Positions 5,248 to 9,702 of a stretch of DNA of 9,702 nucleotides are shown piece after piece (position 1 is the stretch's first letter; the number at the start of each line of letters is the position of its first letter). Both the position numbers and the translations under genes were made by a program. The DNA is taken from NCBI GenBank assembly GCA_947488645.1, contig CANLAC010000039.1, positions 1-9,702 of the forward strand. Direction: 5' to 3'. The stretch comes from Actinomycetota bacterium (GTDB lineage Bacteria; Actinomycetota; Actinomycetes; Nanopelagicales; Nanopelagicaceae). The notes below the pieces were generated by a model. It was not told the DNA's origin, searched no databases, and saw only the letters and a list, made by a program, of their open reading frames with translations.

Positions 5248-6474
5248 ATGGCACTGCGTATTACGGGTTTAGGCGAGGAGATCGCCTCTGTCACCGGCCT
5301 GCCATGGCACCTACCCCTGGAAGAGTGGCCAGAAGATCCAGTACTTGCCGAAAAGCGCGGAATTTCGCGCCACGTTGTGCGGCTTGTACGAGCAAGTAGC
5401 GACCCAGATGCCGTTGTTTATGCAGTGAAAGAAACTGTTTCAGAGTTTGCCAACCGCGAATACGTCATTTTGCGCCAACTCTCTCAGCTAGGCGCACCAT
5501 GTGTTGAACAGGTAGCTGTTGTCGAGGGCCGCACAGATGCACAAGGCGAGGAACTTCCCTGCGCCATTGTTACTCGCTTCTTGCCCTACTCATTGCCATA
5601 TCGAGTTTTGTTATCGGGTGCGGTCACTGCCAATGAAATTACAACTATGGCAACTGCGCTCGCATTTCTCTTGGTTCGCTTGCATCTATTGGGATTTTGG
5701 TGGGGCGATTGTTCCTTGTCTAACACTTTATTTCGCAGAGATGCCGAAGGCTTTGCTGCATATTTAGTAGATGCAGAAACGGGTGAGTTTCAAAAGAGTT
5801 TAAGCGATGGACAAAGAGAACATGATTTAGAAATTGTTCACTTCAACGTTGCTGCCGAATTAGAAGATCTTGCCTTATCTGGAGTTTTATATCCCGGTAT
5901 GGATCCAGTGCGAGCAGCTGAAGCGGTGATTCGCCGCTATCGCAGGTTATGGGCAGCACTTAAAGAGCCTCAGTTATTAGATCCAAAGGATCGTCACGCT
6001 GTAGAAAGTGCAATGCGCCAGCTCCACGATCTTGGATTTGCTGTTGAAGAGGTTTCAGTAACTATTGATGGCAATACACAAATGCTTTCCTTCGTACCCA
6101 AGTTAGTTGCAGCTGGATATCACACACAGCGTTTGCGTGAGCTCATGGGACTAGAAACAGAAGAGCTACAGGCAAAGAGATTGCTTGCATCATTTGATCG
6201 CTATCGTGCACGTGAAAACACCGCTGGATTATCGATCCATATAATGGCAAAGCAGTGGCTTGGTGAAGTATTTGAAAAGGTGATCTCGCGAGTTCCTGAT
6301 CACATGCGTGGCCGTGTAGAACGCGCACAGATGTTCCACGAAATCCTTGAAAACCGCTGGTATTTAAGTGAAAAAGCAGGACATGACGTGGGACTTGAAG
6401 TTGCAACTGATAATTATTGCGCCGAGATTTTGCCATCGCGTCGTGACTCTGGCGTCGACATAGTTCTCGGGTAG
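5248..6474 (+). CDS. DUF4032 protein with a kinase-like N-terminal domain
   Basis: A 408-residue cytoplasmic protein of the actinobacterial DUF4032 family, whose biochemical role is not known to me. The N-terminal half resembles a RIO/lipopolysaccharide-kinase fold: YAVKET with candidate ATP-binding Lys61, REYVILRQL with Glu71, a GDCSLSNTLF loop at 153-162 with candidate catalytic Asp154 and Asn159, and AYLVDAET at 171-178 with candidate metal-binding Asp175 in the DFG position. The second half, about 190-400, is the DUF4032 region, including GNTQMLSFVPKLVAAGYHTQRLRELMG and KQWLGEVFEKV. The start MALRITG followed by LPWHLPLEEWPED matches the N-terminus I remember from streptomycete homologues. 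It is the first gene of a probable operon: the next gene starts 13 bases after its stop. Substrate, and whether it is active, are unknown; the key catalytic positions look intact. Confidence 0.85.
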   Translation: MALRITGLGEEIASVTGLPWHLPLEEWPEDPVLAEKRGISRHVVRLVRASSDPDAVVYAVKETVSEFANREYVILRQLSQLGAPCVEQVAVVEGRTDAQGEELPCAIVTRFLPYSLPYRVLLSGAVTANEITTMATALAFLLVRLHLLGFWWGDCSLSNTLFRRDAEGFAAYLVDAETGEFQKSLSDGQREHDLEIVHFNVAAELEDLALSGVLYPGMDPVRAAEAVIRRYRRLWAALKEPQLLDPKDRHAVESAMRQLHDLGFAVEEVSVTIDGNTQMLSFVPKLVAAGYHTQRLRELMGLETEELQAKRLLASFDRYRARENTAGLSIHIMAKQWLGEVFEKVISRVPDHMRGRVERAQMFHEILENRWYLSEKAGHDVGLEVATDNYCAEILPSRRDSGVDIVLG

Positions 6475-6481
6475 ATAGGAT
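6455..6481 (+). promoter_or_regulatory. Internal promoter (or ribosome binding site) before the thioredoxin-fold/TPR gene
   Basis: TCGACA at 6455-6460 (5 of 6 match to TTGACA) and TAGGAT at 6476-6481 lie 15 bases apart, and TAGGAT is 6 bases before the ATG at 6488. The elements overlap the last codons and TAG stop of the DUF4032 gene. The short spacer weakens the promoter reading. AGGA at 6477-6480 could instead be a ribosome binding site 7 bases from the ATG. Confidence 0.35.
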
Positions 6482-6487
6482 GGCATC

Positions 6488-7348
6488 ATGAGTTTGCCAC
6501 CTAATTTCGGGCAAGCCTTTGATTTAAGTTCTCTTACTAAACCAAAGGTAGATCCTTCAGTGCCGATGCCGGGCATAGAGGTAACTGTCGAGAATTTAAG
6601 CAATGAAATCCTGCCACTGTCTTTAGTACGTCCCGTAATTGTGTTGATGTGGACATCTCGAAGTCCTGAGTCTGTTGAGATGATTAAAACTCTTGGAAAG
6701 CTAGAAGTTGATTATAAAGCCGCCTTCTCCCTTGCACGAGTAGATATCGATGCAAACCCAGAAGTTGCCCAAGCATTTCAGACTAAATCAGTCCCGTATG
6801 CCGTAGCAATTATTGCTGAACAAATGGTTCCCTTATTTGAACAGGCCTATCCTGAAGCTCAAGTAAAAATGGTTATAGATAAGGTCTTGACTCTTTCATC
6901 TGAGCAAGGTGTCGGTGAAGCACCGGTAGAACACATTGAACCTGAAGAAACCGATGCGATGAACGCACTTGAATCTGGTGATTATGTTGCAGCTGAAGCC
7001 GCGTACAAGAAATGGTTAGCAAGAAAACCTTCTGAAAACTTAGCAAAACTTGGTCTTGCCCAAACACAGTTATTGATGCGCACAGAAGGTTTAGATCTCA
7101 ACACCATCATTGCCCAATCCACTGCCACACCTACCGACATTGCTCTTCAATTAAAGGCTGCAGATGTAGAGATTGTTAATGGGGGAGTTGAAGCTGCTTT
7201 CACGCGACTGCTTCATGCGGTGAAAGCAACAAGTGGTGATGAGCGTGCAAAGATTAAGAATCATTTACTGGATCTCTTTGCCTTGGTCGATCCATCTGAT
7301 CCACGTTTAGCCGCTGCTCGAAAAGAGTTAGCGAGTGCCCTATTTTGA
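6488..7348 (+). CDS. Thioredoxin-fold / TPR protein without cysteines (CnoX/YbbN-like)
   Basis: A 286-residue cytoplasmic protein with an N-terminal thioredoxin-like domain (about 30-137) and a helical TPR-like C-terminal half (about 155-286). Thioredoxin landmarks are VIVLMWTS at 50-57, RVDIDANPEVAQAF at 84-97 and the cis-proline Pro103 in SVPYAVAI. At the active-site position, where thioredoxin has WCGPC, this protein reads WTSRSPES, and there is no cysteine in the whole sequence, so it cannot do dithiol chemistry. Layout and C-terminus (DPSDPRLAAARKELASALF) resemble mycobacterial Rv1324, as I remember it, and the CnoX/YbbN co-chaperone type. A holdase or scaffold role is therefore more likely than a reductase role; this is inference. 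It lies 13 bases after the DUF4032 gene, and its TGA overlaps the TTG start of the MFS gene. Confidence 0.85.
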   Translation: MSLPPNFGQAFDLSSLTKPKVDPSVPMPGIEVTVENLSNEILPLSLVRPVIVLMWTSRSPESVEMIKTLGKLEVDYKAAFSLARVDIDANPEVAQAFQTKSVPYAVAIIAEQMVPLFEQAYPEAQVKMVIDKVLTLSSEQGVGEAPVEHIEPEETDAMNALESGDYVAAEAAYKKWLARKPSENLAKLGLAQTQLLMRTEGLDLNTIIAQSTATPTDIALQLKAADVEIVNGGVEAAFTRLLHAVKATSGDERAKIKNHLLDLFALVDPSDPRLAAARKELASALF

Positions 7349-8532
7349 GAGAAAGTATCGATGTTAAGTATGAATTAAAGCTGATTAAGGTACTTTTCTT
7401 TCTATTCGGCCTTTTAATCATGTCCTGGGTGCCTAGATTCCCTGAAGTAAAAGCCAATTTGAAGCTGACTAACGGTGAATTTGGATCAATCGTCAGCATG
7501 GCTGCAATAGGAAACCTTGTTGCACTCCTTACCGTTGGTCATCTTGTTCATAAATATGGAGCGCGTTGGATTTTGCACATCGGAGCACTTTTACTGGCCG
7601 TCAGTCTTACATTCTTGACGCACAGCACATCAAGCCTTGTCTTTTTAATCTCCATCATTATTCAAGGTGGCGCTATTTCTGCCTTTCATATTTCGATCAA
7701 CTCACAAGGATTCTTTTTCCAAGATCGCACCAAGCGACAGATCATTACTCTTTTAAGCGGTTTCTGGAGTAGCGGTGCACTATTTTCCTCAATGATTGCG
7801 GGATTATTAGTAGATCGAGTTGAATTGGGTACCTACACCAACATTTTAGCGAGCATCTGCTTCGTACTGATGACTCTGATCATTATTAGGATTTCTCCAA
7901 ATTTGATCAAAGCTAATATAAATCCTGATTCACAGCACAGGGCTAGAGATATGTTTAAGGGTTTTGAAGTTGATGTCCCAGTCTCAGCTGCGCTGCTCTT
8001 GGTAATTATGCTTGAGTACGCGATTAGTGATTGGGCTGCAATATTTGTTAAAGAGGATATGAAAATTCTTGGTGGAATTCACACTCTGCCTTACATTCTT
8101 TTCACACTCGCAATGATCATCGGACGATTAAACCTACATAATCTCTTGCCCCGCTACAGTATTGATTTCTTGATGGTGCGTGCATCCTTACTCTCAGGGT
8201 TATCGATAATTGCAGGGATAATTGCAGTAAGTATCACCGGAACTTCAAATCAAACCCTTGTCATTGTCATTCTTTCAATTAGTTTCACAATCGCAGGGCT
8301 TGGTTCATCCTTCTTAGGGCCATCAGTTATGAACGCGGCAAATACACGCTCAAAGTTTCCATCCAGCGTTGTTATTGGGCAAATCGGAGTCATTAATATT
8401 GCACTCGTCTTTGTTATGCGATGGATTATCGCTTGGACGGCGCAGGCGACATCGCTATCAATTGCACTGTGCATCCCTGCTTTAATGTTGCTGGTAGTTC
8501 CTAAATTTTCTAAGATTTTTAAAAAGGCTTAG
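7345..8532 (+). CDS. MFS transporter, YbjJ-like
   Basis: A 395-residue major facilitator with about 12 hydrophobic segments and a central cytoplasmic linker at about 186-210. The first loop, SWVPRFPEVKANLKLTNGEFG at 27-47, and the mid-protein EYAISDWAAIFVKE at 224-237 match the YbjJ-type subgroup (typically SWVPRIPEVK and an E..xxDWS block). The substrate is unknown; efflux or sugar/metabolite transport are both possible. The start is TTG at 7345. The first in-frame ATG is codon 26, inside the first membrane segment, and no other ATG, GTG or TTG lies between. TTG overlaps the preceding TGA in TTGA (7345-7348), so translation is probably coupled to the thioredoxin-fold gene. By eye the gene is more AT-rich and richer in Ile codons than its neighbours, which may only reflect its membrane character. 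It converges on aceE with one base between stops. Confidence 0.88.
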   Translation: MRESIDVKYELKLIKVLFFLFGLLIMSWVPRFPEVKANLKLTNGEFGSIVSMAAIGNLVALLTVGHLVHKYGARWILHIGALLLAVSLTFLTHSTSSLVFLISIIIQGGAISAFHISINSQGFFFQDRTKRQIITLLSGFWSSGALFSSMIAGLLVDRVELGTYTNILASICFVLMTLIIIRISPNLIKANINPDSQHRARDMFKGFEVDVPVSAALLLVIMLEYAISDWAAIFVKEDMKILGGIHTLPYILFTLAMIIGRLNLHNLLPRYSIDFLMVRASLLSGLSIIAGIIAVSITGTSNQTLVIVILSISFTIAGLGSSFLGPSVMNAANTRSKFPSSVVIGQIGVINIALVFVMRWIIAWTAQATSLSIALCIPALMLLVVPKFSKIFKKA

Positions 8533-8547
8533 ATCAACCTGAGCCTT
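8521..8547 (-). terminator. Probable intrinsic terminator of aceE, overlapping the MFS 3' end
   Basis: On the minus strand, bases 8547-8539 pair with 8532-8524 (9 pairs, one a G-T wobble, with an AAGGCT/AGCCTT core) around a 6-base loop. The stem runs into a run of five T. It covers the stop codons of both convergent genes. In the plus direction the stem is followed by CTGTATTG, not a T run, so it should work mainly for aceE transcripts. Stability was not computed. Confidence 0.5.
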
Positions 8548-9702
8548 CTGTATTGCCAGCATCAGCAGCTGACACATCATGAATACGATACTTTTCCATT
8601 GCCTTTGTAACAATGCTTTGCTTGATGTCACCTTGGTTGGATAGTTGCTGCAAGACGGCAACAGCGATGGATTCTGCATCAACATTGAAGTGACGACGAA
8701 GTGCACCGCGAGTATCAGATAAACCAAAGCCATCTGTTCCAAGTGAGTAGAAAGGCTGTTGGACCCATGGAGAAATCTGATCTTGCACAGCACGCATGTA
8801 ATCACTAACAGCAATTACTGGACCACGTGCACCATCTAGCTTCTTGGTGACATATGCGGTGCGCTTGTCCTTTGGATTAAGCAGGTTATGTCGGTCTGTT
8901 TCTAGACCATCGCGACGAAGTTCATTCCATGAAGTCACAGACCATACTGAAGCTTTGACGCCCCAATCATCTGCAAGAAGTTGCTGTGCTTTAAGTGCCC
9001 AGTTAACTCCGACACCTGATGCCAGAATTTGCGCACTCTTCTTGCGTGATTTTGGTGCTGGTGAGTACAAATAGATTCCCTTGAGTAAGCCGTCAACATC
9101 GAGGTTTTCAGGCTCTGCTGGGTGAATATATGGCTCGTTATAAAGGGTTAAGTAGTAATAAATGTTTTCGCTGTTTTCACCATACATACGACGTAGACCA
9201 TCTTTAACAATGTGTCCAAGTTCAAATGCAAATGCAGGATCATATGCAACAACTGCTGGGTTAGTCGCTGCAAGTAGAAGTGAGTGACCATCTTCGTGTT
9301 GCAAACCTTCACCATTTAGCGTTGTGCGTCCTGCTGTTGCGCCAACTACAAATCCTCGAACCAACTGATCTGCTGCAGCCCAGAATCCATCTCCTGTGCG
9401 CTGGAAACCAAACATGGAATAGAAGATGTAGATAGGAATCATTGGTTCATCATGAGTTGAGTAAGAAGATCCCACTGCAGTAAATGAGGCAACAGATCCA
9501 GCTTCATTAATACCTTCATGCAAAATCACACCTGAAGTTGATTCCTTGTAAGACAACATTAATTCGCGGTCAACTGCTGTGTACTTCTGACCATGAGGAG
9601 AATAAATCTTCATTGATGGGAACAATGAATCCATACCAAATGTGCGAGCTTCATCAGGAATGATCGGAACAATGCGTGCGCCCAGTCCTGGATCCTTAAC
9701 AA
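8534..9702 (-). CDS. aceE: Pyruvate dehydrogenase E1 component, homodimeric type, partial (N-terminus beyond the right edge)
   Basis: The C-terminal 388 residues of the thiamine-diphosphate-dependent E1 subunit, which decarboxylates pyruvate and passes the acetyl group to the E2 lipoyl domain, linking glycolysis to acetyl-CoA. The frame stays open to the window edge: upstream of the internal Met at 9634 it reads VKDPGLGARIVPIIPDEAR then TFGMDSLFP, a hallmark of AceE. Further blocks are TSGVILHEGINEAGS, IPIYIFYSMFGFQRTGDGFW, GRTTLNGEGLQHEDGHS (its first His is at 9296-9298) and NIYYYLTLYNEPYIHP. The last domain has SVTSWNELRRDGLETDR and PFYSLGTDGFGLSDTR. Full-length members are about 890-920 residues, so rather more than half is missing, including most of the cofactor-binding N-terminal domain. 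AceE is the E1 form used by actinobacteria, instead of separate alpha and beta subunits. The gene ends one base from the convergent MFS gene. Confidence 0.97.
   Translation of the reverse strand, partial: VKDPGLGARIVPIIPDEARTFGMDSLFPSMKIYSPHGQKYTAVDRELMLSYKESTSGVILHEGINEAGSVASFTAVGSSYSTHDEPMIPIYIFYSMFGFQRTGDGFWAAADQLVRGFVVGATAGRTTLNGEGLQHEDGHSLLLAATNPAVVAYDPAFAFELGHIVKDGLRRMYGENSENIYYYLTLYNEPYIHPAEPENLDVDGLLKGIYLYSPAPKSRKKSAQILASGVGVNWALKAQQLLADDWGVKASVWSVTSWNELRRDGLETDRHNLLNPKDKRTAYVTKKLDGARGPVIAVSDYMRAVQDQISPWVQQPFYSLGTDGFGLSDTRGALRRHFNVDAESIAVAVLQQLSNQGDIKQSIVTKAMEKYRIHDVSAADAGNTEGSG

Noticed and set aside
5178..5399. 73-codon frame starting at 5178 over the DUF4032 start
   Set aside because: Out of frame with the well-conserved DUF4032 N-terminus and without recognisable content.
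1..9702. Mobile element, CRISPR array, phage or defence island
   Set aside because: No transposase, integrase, long direct or inverted repeats, spaced repeats or tRNA-like attachment site were seen; the genes look like ordinary chromosomal ones.

Overview
The window looks like chromosome from a small, streamlined actinobacterium with modest GC content. The best match from memory is the freshwater acI / Nanopelagicales type; this is inferred from gene content and gene packing, not from a marker gene. Evidence for Actinobacteria: a homodimeric-type pyruvate dehydrogenase E1 (aceE), a DUF4032 kinase-like protein, a short CPGC...HWH..C protein and a matching alpha/beta hydrolase that I know only from actinobacteria, a thioredoxin-fold/TPR protein resembling mycobacterial Rv1324, and several apparently leaderless genes (a -10 box 6-7 nt before the start codon).

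Layout, left to right. 1-1458 (minus): a two-gene ABC exporter, ATPase then permease, with the permease cut by the left edge. 1489-1806 (plus): a small probable zinc-binding protein. 1803-3290 (minus): an NAD(P)-dependent aldehyde dehydrogenase. 3329-4039 (plus): an alpha/beta hydrolase. 4036-5163 (minus): an AI-2E/PerM-family membrane protein. 5248-8532 (plus): a probable three-gene operon of DUF4032 kinase-like protein, cysteine-free thioredoxin-fold/TPR protein and MFS transporter (TTG start). 8534-9702 (minus): the C-terminal 388 residues of aceE, cut by the right edge.

Only about 166 bases lie outside genes (30 + 38 + 84 + 13 + 1), so roughly 98% is coding and no gene-free stretch exceeds 84 bases. 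Strand switches alternate between tight divergent starts sharing tiny promoter regions and convergent ends that overlap by 4 bases or are 1 base apart. Two of the three convergent junctions use one TTAA palindrome as the stop codon of both genes.

I see no mobile element, CRISPR array, tRNA, rRNA or phage gene. I found no clearly new multi-gene system. The points most worth a second look are the compact leaderless divergent promoters, the shared TTAA stops, the thioredoxin-fold protein without cysteines, the kinase-like DUF4032 protein, and the aceE terminator that overlaps the end of the neighbouring MFS gene.
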